This document shows, piece after piece, positions 37,207-44,562 of a DNA stretch of 64,000 nucleotides. Each line of letters opens with the position of its first letter. The first letter of the stretch is position 1. Location: assembly GCA_049306275.1 (NCBI GenBank), contig JBAQQB010000112.1, positions 29,344-93,343 of the forward strand, written 5' to 3'. This DNA comes from JADJTT01 sp049306275 (GTDB lineage Bacteria > Bacteroidota > Bacteroidia > Chitinophagales > Saprospiraceae). Both the position numbers and the translations under genes were made by a program. Below the pieces are notes generated by a model. That model saw nothing but the letters and a program-made list of their open reading frames with translations, ran no database searches and was not told the DNA's origin.

Positions 37207-38133
37207 TCACAAAAGTTTAAACTTGACCGGCAGCATGAACAGCACCCGTACGGGGCGTCCGCGTTGCTTGCCGGGTGTCCATTTCTCCGGCATATTGTTC
37301 ATCAGTTCAACGATGCGCAGGGCTTCTTCGCCGCATTGGGCGCCGATATCGCGCACCACCTTGGCATTGGAGATGCTGCCGTCGGTATCGACCACGAACT
37401 GTACCACCACGGTGCCTTCCACGTTGTTTTCACGTGCGATGGCGGGGTACTGGATGTTGGCGTAGATGAACTCCATCATCTTCCTGTCGGCGCATTCTTT
37501 CTTGGCGTTCTGATCGCCCGCGACGTTCTCACAGCCCGGGAATCTCGGCATCTGTTCGACGATCTTGAAGATCTCTTCCACTTCCGGTTCCTTCATTTTG
37601 GGAGGAGGAGGAGGGGGAGGAGGAGCATGTTTGTCGGTCACCTTGGGGCCCTCGATCTGTGTCTCGGCCTCGATCGATTGGTCGGTGAATTCGATTTCGT
37701 CTTCCTCAATGACATCGCTCACGACAACCTCGGTCACCATGGGGGGCGGAGGAGGAGGAGGGGGCGGAGGAAGCTCCTTGCTGCGCGGAGGCTCGATGGC
37801 GATTTCCTCGTCGAGGGCGATCGCGATAGCCTCGTAATCGTCGTCATTTTCGTAAGTCGTCCAGTTAAATGCAAAGATGATAAGCGCCAGCACCATTGCC
37901 AGGCTCATCCGCATGATGAAACTGCGGTAGCGGAAAGCGTCGACGTCCGGGTATTTAGCCCGGGCTTCAAGGGGCGATTTCCAATGCTTTCCCTGATATT
38001 TAACTGTTAAATCCTGATTCTCCTTCCTCTGGATGTACATCCTGAAGGCAATGATGGTCAACATAATGACCCCCGCAGCTGCGATAAGCGCCGCAGTAAG
38101 TGTTCCGCTCGAAAAAGACAGGTCAGTGTTCAT
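37207..38133 (-). CDS. TonB-family energy transducer with two polyproline tracts
   Basis: 308 residues. Unusual topology: two N-terminal hydrophobic segments (LTAALIAAAGVIMLTIIAF at ~11-30 and MRMSLAMVLALIIFAFNW at ~73-91) with ~45 cytoplasmic-type residues between, where classic TonB has one. The periplasmic part holds an acidic region and two Pro runs (ten and eight Pro), then the TonB C-terminal domain (~220-308): MEFIYANIQYPAIAREN, VEGTVVVQFVVDTDGSISN, VVRDIGAQCGEEALRIV and PVRVLFMLPVKF. It should energise a TonB-dependent receptor such as the one at 24618, although exbB/exbD are absent from the window. A consensus -7 box is at 38184. Confidence 0.88.
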   Translation of the reverse strand: MNTDLSFSSGTLTAALIAAAGVIMLTIIAFRMYIQRKENQDLTVKYQGKHWKSPLEARAKYPDVDAFRYRSFIMRMSLAMVLALIIFAFNWTTYENDDDYEAIAIALDEEIAIEPPRSKELPPPPPPPPPPMVTEVVVSDVIEEDEIEFTDQSIEAETQIEGPKVTDKHAPPPPPPPPKMKEPEVEEIFKIVEQMPRFPGCENVAGDQNAKKECADRKMMEFIYANIQYPAIARENNVEGTVVVQFVVDTDGSISNAKVVRDIGAQCGEEALRIVELMNNMPEKWTPGKQRGRPVRVLFMLPVKFKLL

Positions 38134-38183
38134 ACAGCAGTCATTTTAGTAAAACCCTTTCGGGCTTTTTTTCTTTTCACTAC

Positions 38184-38191
38184 CAAATTTA
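38184..38191 (-). promoter_or_regulatory. Candidate -7 box (TAAATTTG) of the TonB-like gene
   Basis: TAAATTTG on the minus strand matches TAnnTTTG, placed 50 bp upstream of the ATG at 38133, giving a leader of about 45 nt. The -33 region has no clear TTG at the usual spacing. Confidence 0.45.
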
Positions 38192-38355
38192 TTTCTGTAT
38201 CTATCACGAAGTGGTGACAAGAGTCATTAGAGGTTATGATTTTTATCAAAAGGGAAAGGGGGTGGAATTTTTAGTTTTTGATTTTCAATTTTCAGTTATT
38301 TTGTTTTACGAGTCTCGTTTTTTTTTATTAAAAAGAAATTTAATTTTGACTACAC

Positions 38356-38568
38356 ATGAAACCATATCAAAACATTTCAATAGCAATTTTTCTGGCGATC
38401 ATGGTTTGCCTGGCGGTGATGGCCATCACGGGGTATTTCTGGCTGATCGTCGTGCTGGGCGGGTTGATTCCCGTGCTGGTAGCCATACAGGTCTGGGTAG
38501 TACTCAGGGGAAAGGAGGGTAAGGCGCCGGAGCGCAAGGAGCGGGAGGATTGGTACGAAAATGGCTAG
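38356..38568 (+). CDS. Small two-helix membrane protein
   Basis: 70 residues: MKPYQNISIAIFLAIMVCL begins a first helix, and YFWLIVVLGGLIPVLVAIQ forms a second, followed by a charged tail (RGKEGKAPERKEREDWYENG). No family recognised. The ATG is preceded by an A/T-rich leader. Its stop overlaps the convergent hoxW gene by 4 nt. The clear membrane pattern and charged tail make a real gene likely, but it could be conserved only within close relatives. Confidence 0.6.
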   Translation: MKPYQNISIAIFLAIMVCLAVMAITGYFWLIVVLGGLIPVLVAIQVWVVLRGKEGKAPERKEREDWYENG

Positions 38569-39023
38569 CGCTGCGAGCGGTACCAGTTTTTGAAAAACTG
38601 CAGCGCGTCGGCCAGGTGTTGGCGGGCCAGGGGACTGATAGGCTCCCCGAGGCCCCAGTGGTAGCCGCTGATAGCCAGGACGAAAGCGGAGGGGCAGGAT
38701 TCCTGGGTTTCCCGGCAGAAGCCCAGCACTGCGGAAGGAGGTAGCCAGTGAGAATGCACCATCGGTTGGGGGTCGGGTATTCCCTCTTCCCATTGGAATC
38801 CCTTTTCCAGTTTTTCTTTGGAAGCATCTACGAAGACGGCCCATTTGGCGCCGGCGATCTCTGCGGCGTCTTCCGGCTGGAGCTGGTACCGGTGAATAAG
38901 CCGGGCCGGGATTTCCGGATCCTCCTCAAGAGCATCCAGGAAAGCCCAGCCCAGGCCGTCATCTCCCCGGCTGTCGTTGCCGACGCCGAGGATAACCAAT
39001 TCATTCAGGACGTGTTCTGACAT
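38565..39023 (-). CDS. hoxW: [NiFe]-hydrogenase maturation protease
   Basis: 152 residues of the HyaD/HybD/HycI family. The N-terminal motif ILGVGNDSRGDDGLGWAFLD (GxGN...DDG) gives the nickel-sensing acidic residues; a second typical position is FVDASKEKLEKG and the His region reads MVHSHWLPPS. It cuts the C-terminal tail from the hydrogenase large subunit once nickel is in place. The ATG at 39023 overlaps hoxH by 23 nt, so translation is probably coupled. Being in the operon with hoxH, it should be specific for that subunit. Confidence 0.88.
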   Translation of the reverse strand: MSEHVLNELVILGVGNDSRGDDGLGWAFLDALEEDPEIPARLIHRYQLQPEDAAEIAGAKWAVFVDASKEKLEKGFQWEEGIPDPQPMVHSHWLPPSAVLGFCRETQESCPSAFVLAISGYHWGLGEPISPLARQHLADALQFFKNWYRSQR

Positions 39024-40461
39024 CGAGCAAATTGCCTTCGTGGTCGAGTAATTCTACCGAGAGGGGCATTTGCCCTATAGCGTGCGTTGCGCAGCTCAGG
39101 CAGGGGTCGTAAGCCCTCACGGCGATTTCGATCTGGTTGAGCATCGGGTTGGTGATCTTACCCTGTTTACCGTCGAGCAGGCGCTCGGCCACCGATTGTA
39201 CGGCCCGGTTGATGGGCTCGTTATTGTGGGTGGTCGACACGATGAGGTTGCATCGCTCGATACGGCCTTTTTCGTCCACCTGATAGTGGTGGATAAGGGT
39301 GCCGCGGGGCGCCTCGATCACGCCGATGCCCACGGGGCGGCGTTTGCCTGTGGCGGTGAGTTCTCCGCCCAGGATGGCCTTGTCGTTGAGCAGGTCGCGG
39401 ATCAGCTCGGCGCAGTGCAGCATTTCGATCAGGCGCGCCCAGTGGTAGTAGAGGGTGCGCTCGACCGGTTTGCGGCCGCCGTTGAACGCGAAGAACTCCT
39501 TGCGCTCTGCTTCAGCAAGCGGGGTCGAGATGTAGTCGCAGACGTTGATCCTGGCCAGGGGGCCGACGCGGTTCCAGCCATTTTCCCTTCCGCGTTCGAC
39601 GAGGTACGGGAATTTGAGGTAACTCCAGCGTTCCACGCCTTCTGCGAAATAGTCCAGATACTTGTAGTCGGGTATGTCAGGCAGGATGATGTTGCCGTCG
39701 GTATCGATGGCGCGCATCTTGCCGTTGTACAGTTCCAGTGCGCCGTCATCAGCAACCAGGCCGAGGTGGCCGGAGGGATAGGCGGCGAAATCGTCCATCC
39801 AGGAGCGGTTTTGTTCGTGGTAGTCCTTGATGAGCTTCACGGAAGCCAACGACCATTCGATGATGGTGTCGACGGAGGGCAGGTCCGTTCCTTTCAGGAA
39901 ACGGTCGCGTTCCTGTACGGTTATCCCTCTCTGCACACCACCCGGAGTCGCGGCCACGCCGTGGATCTTTTTGCCTGCGATGGCCTGGATCAGTTCCTGC
40001 CCGTATTTGCGGAGCAGGATACCCATTTTAGCCAGTTCCTTGTATTCTTCCGCCACGGCCACCACATTGCGTTTCTCCTTCGGAGCGTCGAGCCCGAAGA
40101 GAAGGTCGGGGGAGGACAGGTAGAAGAAGTGCAGGGCGTGCGACTGCAGGGTCTGCGCATAGTGCAGCAGGCGGCGGATCTGGGTAGCCGAATGCGGCAG
40201 GTTTTCCGGATCGATGCCGACGATGCGGTCGATGGCCTTGGCTGCGGCCAGGTGGTGGCTCACAGGGCAGATGCCGCACAGGCGTTGTACCATAACAGGG
40301 GCTTCCCAGAAGGGGCGGCCCTGGATGAAGCGTTCAAAGCCCCGGAATTCGACGACGTGGAACAAGGCCTTTTCAATTTTGCCTGCATCGTCGAGCCGGA
40401 GGGTTACCTTGCCGTGACCTTCCACGCGGGTAACGGGATCGATTACTATTTTTTGTGCCAC
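39001..40461 (-). CDS. hoxH: Group 3d NAD-coupled [NiFe] hydrogenase large subunit
   Basis: 486 residues. Active-site ligands: L1 motif RLCGICPVSH near residue 62 and L2 motif DPCLSCATH near residue 455, four Cys in all for Ni-Fe. RVEGHGKVTLR at the N-terminus is the family opener. After the L2 His come 25 residues (from AIGQMPL to RTRPE), the tail that HoxW would remove; the cut would fall after ATH as in other HoxH. Catalyses H2 oxidation or evolution with the small-subunit half of HoxUY. It sits 12 bp after hoxUY and overlaps hoxW. The hyp genes for the CN/CO ligands are elsewhere. Cytoplasmic: no Tat signal is present in the operon. Confidence 0.93.
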   Translation of the reverse strand: MAQKIVIDPVTRVEGHGKVTLRLDDAGKIEKALFHVVEFRGFERFIQGRPFWEAPVMVQRLCGICPVSHHLAAAKAIDRIVGIDPENLPHSATQIRRLLHYAQTLQSHALHFFYLSSPDLLFGLDAPKEKRNVVAVAEEYKELAKMGILLRKYGQELIQAIAGKKIHGVAATPGGVQRGITVQERDRFLKGTDLPSVDTIIEWSLASVKLIKDYHEQNRSWMDDFAAYPSGHLGLVADDGALELYNGKMRAIDTDGNIILPDIPDYKYLDYFAEGVERWSYLKFPYLVERGRENGWNRVGPLARINVCDYISTPLAEAERKEFFAFNGGRKPVERTLYYHWARLIEMLHCAELIRDLLNDKAILGGELTATGKRRPVGIGVIEAPRGTLIHHYQVDEKGRIERCNLIVSTTHNNEPINRAVQSVAERLLDGKQGKITNPMLNQIEIAVRAYDPCLSCATHAIGQMPLSVELLDHEGNLLDVRTRPE

Positions 40462-40473
40462 AGGTCAGGTTTT

Positions 40474-41745
40474 TTAGTCGTATTTGTATTCTTCGCGCAG
40501 CACGGAATATTCCGTACCGAATGCGATGTTTTTTATCACCTTCCAGATGTGCTGTGCGCTGGGGGGGCAGCCTGGGATGTAGTAGTCGATGCGGACCACC
40601 TCATTGCAGGCGTACACCCGGTCCAGAATCTTGGGAATATCCTCGTGCTCGGGAATGATGGTCGTCTGGTCGGTCGTTGGCGAATGGAAGAAGGATTCCT
40701 CCAGGCATTCCTCCAGCGGGATGGGGTTGCGCATGGCGGGCAGGCCGCCCCAGATAGCGCATTCGCCCACGGCGATCAGGATGTCGCAGTTTTCGCGGAA
40801 AGTCTTCAGCACTTCGATGTTCTCGGAGTTGCAGCAGCCGCCTTCCAGCAGGCCGATATCGCAGCGCTTGGTGAATTCCTTGATGTCGGTAAGAGGCGAT
40901 TTGTTGAACTCGACCAGTTCCACCACGTCCAGCAATTCCTCGTCGATGTCGAGCAGCGACATGTGGCAGCCGAAGCAACCGGCCATAGAGGTGGTAGCGA
41001 CGACCAGTTTGCCCTCGTGGCGTACGGGGTGCACATTGATCTTTTCGGCTACCACCGGGCGTTCTTCGTCCATGTCGTACTTGCGTTCGCCGATGGGGCG
41101 AACCTGGCTTTGCCCGCGGACCAGAATGGCGCCGGTCGGGCAGATGTGCATGGCGCGGAGCGCTTCGGCATCGGTGAGCTTGGCTTCTTGTTCGTAGTCG
41201 ATGGCCACTTCGGTGTGGTTACCTCTCTCCACGAAGGAGAACACCCGCTTCCCGTCGGGCGACTTGACCTCTTCCATACAACGGCGGCATAGGATGCAGC
41301 GGTTGTGCTCGATGAGCATACGCGAGGGTTTGAAGTCGATGATGCGGTCGACGAACAAGTGAGGGAAACGGCTGACGCGGACGCCGAGTTGGTAGCCCAG
41401 CCCTTGCAGGTCGCAGTCGCCGCTCTTTTCGCAAGAGGGGCAGAAGTGATTGCCTTCCGCGAAGAGCATTTCCACCATAGCTTTCCTGACGTTGGTGAGT
41501 TCGGGGGTGTTAATCTCGATGACCATGCCGTCTTTGAGGGTAGCCATGCAGCCCGCCACGGGTTTGCCGTTGACCTTGGCGGTACAGACCCGGCAGGTGC
41601 CCAGCGGGGGGAAGATGTGCTCGTAGTGGCAAAGTGAAGGCAGGAAGATCCCATTGGCTTTGGTGAAATCCAGCAGGCTCTGGTCTTCCAGCGCTTCGTA
41701 AGGCTTGCCGTCTACGGTGATTTGGATTTTTTTATGATCTTTCAT
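40474..41745 (-). CDS. hoxUY: Fused diaphorase/hydrogenase subunit HoxU-HoxY
   Basis: 423 residues from the ATG at 41745, which overlaps hoxF by 14 nt; upstream in-frame starts to 41790 are possible. Residues ~1-235 are HoxU: [2Fe-2S] ligands in LCHYEHIFPPLGTCRVC and VAGCMA, the His/Cys cluster HFCPSCEKSGDC, and a [4Fe-4S] from CILCRRC plus HICPTGA. Residues ~245-423 are HoxY, the hydrogenase small subunit, with its proximal-cluster Cys in AGCFGCHMSLLDIDE, EGGCCN, VGECAIWGGLPAMRN and IPGCPPS. In other group 3d enzymes HoxU and HoxY are separate adjacent genes. Here no stop or frameshift separates them. The fused chain would wire the proximal cluster to the diaphorase clusters. Confidence 0.9.
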   Translation of the reverse strand: MKDHKKIQITVDGKPYEALEDQSLLDFTKANGIFLPSLCHYEHIFPPLGTCRVCTAKVNGKPVAGCMATLKDGMVIEINTPELTNVRKAMVEMLFAEGNHFCPSCEKSGDCDLQGLGYQLGVRVSRFPHLFVDRIIDFKPSRMLIEHNRCILCRRCMEEVKSPDGKRVFSFVERGNHTEVAIDYEQEAKLTDAEALRAMHICPTGAILVRGQSQVRPIGERKYDMDEERPVVAEKINVHPVRHEGKLVVATTSMAGCFGCHMSLLDIDEELLDVVELVEFNKSPLTDIKEFTKRCDIGLLEGGCCNSENIEVLKTFRENCDILIAVGECAIWGGLPAMRNPIPLEECLEESFFHSPTTDQTTIIPEHEDIPKILDRVYACNEVVRIDYYIPGCPPSAQHIWKVIKNIAFGTEYSVLREEYKYD

Positions 41746-43456
41746 ATTCGGTTGCCCTTTCATAGGCTTCGACTGCTTTTTCAAGGTCAAAGCCTTTTTC
41801 CAATGGAGAAATATCTTTTACCATATGTTTGTCGAACACACCCGGGAATCGCTGGATGGCGTCGACCAGGGCGTTGGGCGCGGTGCGGCCCAGACCGCAG
41901 CGGCAGGTCATCTTCATGATGGCGCCCCAGTTGGCCATGTCTTCCATGTCGGAGGGCACGCCCAGCCCGTTCTGGAACTTCTCAATCTTGCGGGAAAGGA
42001 TGAAGTTGCCGGCCCGGCAAGGGGTGCAAACGCCGCAGGATTCATGCTTGAAGAACTCTGCGAAGTTGCGCAGGGTGTCGAGCAGGCAGCGGTCCTTGTT
42101 GAATACCATGAAGGAGCCGTTGCAGGGGATGTCGTCGGCGCTCAGCGCACGTTCCCATTGGGTTGGGCTGAGGAGCATGCCGGCGGGGCCGCTGGCCTGC
42201 ATGAAGAACGTGTCTTTGGCGCCGCACAGGCCGAGTATCTGACCCAGGGAAATACCCCACTCCACCTCGTAGATGCCGGGCTTCTCACAGTCGCCCGAGA
42301 TGCTGAGCAGGCGGGTGCCTTTGGATTTGGCGGTACCCAGGCGGTTGAAGAAGGATGGGCCCAACTCGATGATGCGGGCTGCGCAGGCGAATGTTTCGAC
42401 GTTGTTGATGATAGTCGGCAGCTGCAGGAAGCCTTTTTCGGCGGGGAAGAAGATCTTGACCCTCGATTCGCCGCGTTTGCCTTCCATCGATTCCAGCAGG
42501 GCCGTTTCCTCGCCGCAGATGTAAGCGCCAGCGCCGAGCTGTATCCGGATGTCGAAGTTGAAATCCTTGATACCGGCGATCTGGTTGCCGAGCCAGCCTT
42601 TGGCGCGGTATTCTGCCAGCACTTTTTCCAGGGCCGGTTTCATGAACTTGTACTCGCCCCGCAGGTAGAGCACGCCTTCTTTGGCGCGGATCACGAAGCC
42701 CGCCAGGATCATGCCTTCAAAAATCACCCCGGGGTATTCCGTCAAGAGGAATCTGTCTTTGAAAGTGCCGGGCTCACCTTCGTCGGCGTTGCATACGACG
42801 TACTTGGGCCCTGTTTCGTAGCTGCGGCAGGTTTTCCACTTGATCGCCACGGGGAAGTCGGCGCCGCCTCTGCCAGCCAGTTTCGACTCGGCCAGGATGT
42901 CGAGCACCTGGTCGGGGCTCAGCTCCGGCAGTCGTTTGACGATGGCTCCCGGTTCGAAATCGCGCAACAGCACCGTCCTCTCATGGTCGGGCTTGAAGCG
43001 CACTTCGCTGTCTACCTTATCGGCAAGCTCCTCCACCGGGGTACCCCAGCGAAGCTGTTTGACGATGCGGTTGACCTTTTCGGGGGTCAGCTTTGTGAAC
43101 GGTTGGAAATTGATCAGCGCAGCGGGTTCCTGGTCGCTCAAGCCAATACAGGAAGTGTCGAAGAGGCCGAAAGTGCAGGTGTCGTCGACACGACCCCACT
43201 TGCAATTGGTCGCCTTTTCAAACGCTTCCTTCACGGCTTCCCTGCCGTTCATTTCCGCGATGATACTGTTGTTGAGATAAATGGTGAATTTACCGGAAGG
43301 CTTGCGCTGGAAGAAATGGTAGAAGGATATCACCCCCTCCAGTTCAACCATTGAAATACCCAATTTATTGGATAATGTCTGGACTTCCCCATCCGGTAGG
43401 TAGCCGTGTGCATCCTGGATGCGCCACAACTCGTCGAGCAACTGCCATCGTTGCAT
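41732..43456 (-). CDS. hoxF: NAD-coupled hydrogenase diaphorase subunit HoxF with HoxE-like N-terminus
   Basis: 574 residues from the ATG at 43456 (a GTG at 43492 is weaker). Residues ~1-140 are a NuoE/HoxE-like domain (WQLLDELWRIQDAHGYLP, GVISFYHFFQRKPSG). Its [2Fe-2S] ligands are mostly lost: the C-x4-C position reads NNSIIAEMNG and the C-x3-C position reads SCIGLSDQ. Residues ~150-574 are NuoF-like: SKLAGRGGADFP (FMN/NADH loop), VVCNADEGEPGTFKDR, GAGAYICGEETALLE, and the [4Fe-4S] ligands ESCGVCTPC with MTCRCGLG. It exchanges electrons with NAD(H). First gene of the operon; a CRP/FNR-like site lies 75 bp upstream. Confidence 0.92.
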   Translation of the reverse strand: MQRWQLLDELWRIQDAHGYLPDGEVQTLSNKLGISMVELEGVISFYHFFQRKPSGKFTIYLNNSIIAEMNGREAVKEAFEKATNCKWGRVDDTCTFGLFDTSCIGLSDQEPAALINFQPFTKLTPEKVNRIVKQLRWGTPVEELADKVDSEVRFKPDHERTVLLRDFEPGAIVKRLPELSPDQVLDILAESKLAGRGGADFPVAIKWKTCRSYETGPKYVVCNADEGEPGTFKDRFLLTEYPGVIFEGMILAGFVIRAKEGVLYLRGEYKFMKPALEKVLAEYRAKGWLGNQIAGIKDFNFDIRIQLGAGAYICGEETALLESMEGKRGESRVKIFFPAEKGFLQLPTIINNVETFACAARIIELGPSFFNRLGTAKSKGTRLLSISGDCEKPGIYEVEWGISLGQILGLCGAKDTFFMQASGPAGMLLSPTQWERALSADDIPCNGSFMVFNKDRCLLDTLRNFAEFFKHESCGVCTPCRAGNFILSRKIEKFQNGLGVPSDMEDMANWGAIMKMTCRCGLGRTAPNALVDAIQRFPGVFDKHMVKDISPLEKGFDLEKAVEAYERATEYERS

Positions 43457-43530
43457 ATGGGTTGAGATTTTGGTACAGCCAAAGTACCGCACTCCTCAAT
43501 TCCGGATGATGATAAAAGTTATGTCAAAGG

Positions 43531-43548
43531 GGTGATTTTTGTCACAAT
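43531..43548 (-). promoter_or_regulatory. Candidate CRP/FNR-family operator upstream of the hox operon
   Basis: On the minus strand the site reads TTGTGA, six bases, then TCACC, so it matches the TGTGA-N6-TCACA palindrome in all but the last base. Its centre is ~84 bp before the hoxF ATG and ~68 bp before the start predicted from a TACTTTGG box at 43479-43486. This would suit control by an FNR- or HcpR-type regulator, reasonable for a hydrogenase, but the regulator is not in the window. Confidence 0.45.
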
Positions 43549-43658
43549 GTGTTGAATTATTTTAAAATTTTTCAATTATTAAAATAATATTATTAATCAA
43601 CAATCCTCTCTCCATATTCTATCCCGAAAAAAACCGGGGTGGCAAAGCCAAAAAAATA

Positions 43659-44540
43659 TTAAAAAAGATCGGAAGACAAATACCTGTCGCCCCGGTCGCA
43701 GATGATGCAAACGATCACGCCTTCGGCCAGTTCTCCTGCCAGACGGGCAGCTGCTGTAACCGCCCCGCCAGAGCTCATCCCGCCAAATATGGACTCTTCG
43801 CGGGCGAGGCGGCGGGCCATCGCGCTAGCTTCTTCCTTCGTCACGTCGATGATGCGATCGACGCGCCCCGGCTCGTAAATCTTTGGCAAAAACTCCGGCG
43901 ACCACCTGCGGATGCCGGGTATATTTGCGCCCTCGGCCGGCTGTACCCCTGCGATTTGAATGCCGGGGTTCTGCTCCTTGAGGTAACGCGATACGCCCAT
44001 GATGGTACCTGTAGTGCCCATGGATGAGACGAAATGGGTCACCGCCCCCTGCGTGTCCCGCCAGATTTCCGGGCCGGTGCCGCGGTAATGGGCGCCATAG
44101 TTATCGGGGTTGGCAAATTGGTTGAGCATGTAGTAGCCGCCTTTGGCCACCATCTCCTCCGCCACCTGCCGGGAGTATTCTATCGTCTTGTCCGCGGGAG
44201 TCAGTATCACCTCCGCTCCGAAAGCGCGCATGGTATCGATACGCTCCTGCGTCGAATTGTCGGGCATGATCAGGGTGATGGGAATGGCGTATCGCGAAGC
44301 GATCATGGCCAGGGCGATGCCCGTGTTGCCGCTGGTTGCTTCCACGAGTTTCATCCCATCGCGCAGCTCGCCGCGGTCGAGCGCGCCTTTGATCATGCTG
44401 AAGGCCGCGCGGTCCTTGACGCTGCCCCCAGGGTTGTGCCCCTCCAGTTTACCGTACACCTTCACGCCGGGTTTGGGGGCGATGACCCGGGTGATCTCTA
44501 CAAGGGGGGTGTTGCCGATGAGGTCGAGTATGGTTGCCAT
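43659..44540 (-). CDS. cysM: Cysteine synthase (O-acetylserine sulfhydrylase B type)
   Basis: 293 residues. PLP-fold type II: the PLP Lys in NPGGSVKDRAAF (residue ~42), the substrate loop EATSGNTGIALAMIA, the phosphate-binding SSMGTTGTIMGVSRYLKE and a late SSGGAVTAA. It makes L-cysteine from O-acetylserine and sulfide (or thiosulfate for the CysM type). Its ATG lies 7 bp after the cysE stop, so both steps of cysteine synthesis are one transcription unit. The C-terminus VCIICDRGDRYLSSDLF is family-typical. CysK versus CysM preference is not settled by the motifs. Confidence 0.92.
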   Translation of the reverse strand: MATILDLIGNTPLVEITRVIAPKPGVKVYGKLEGHNPGGSVKDRAAFSMIKGALDRGELRDGMKLVEATSGNTGIALAMIASRYAIPITLIMPDNSTQERIDTMRAFGAEVILTPADKTIEYSRQVAEEMVAKGGYYMLNQFANPDNYGAHYRGTGPEIWRDTQGAVTHFVSSMGTTGTIMGVSRYLKEQNPGIQIAGVQPAEGANIPGIRRWSPEFLPKIYEPGRVDRIIDVTKEEASAMARRLAREESIFGGMSSGGAVTAAARLAGELAEGVIVCIICDRGDRYLSSDLF

Positions 44541-44541
44541 G

Positions 44542-44562
44542 ATTGGGTTATTGGGTTATTGG
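44542..44562. repeat. 8-bp tandem repeat (ATTGGGTT x2.6) at the cysE/cysM junction
   Basis: ATTGGGTT is repeated with an exact 8-bp period at 44542 and 44550 and partly at 44558. It covers the last codons and stop of cysE (read as CCAATAAC on the minus strand, with the TAA giving the stop) and the gap to cysM. Comparable words occur at 60374 and 62081. Confidence 0.8.

Noticed and set aside
39070..41292. 740-codon open frame on the plus strand over hoxH/hoxUY
   Set aside because: It is the mirror of two genes with clear iron-sulfur and Ni-site motifs; GC-rich third positions leave the complementary frame open. No domain is visible.
41825..43354. 509-codon open frame opposite hoxF
   Set aside because: Antisense shadow of hoxF with low-complexity Ala/Gly/Val composition and no motif.
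43622..43650. Terminator after cysM
   Set aside because: Short stems (TGGC-TTT-GCCA; CCCG-CGGG) with T runs on the minus strand are suggestive, but stems are only 4 bp, so I did not list it.
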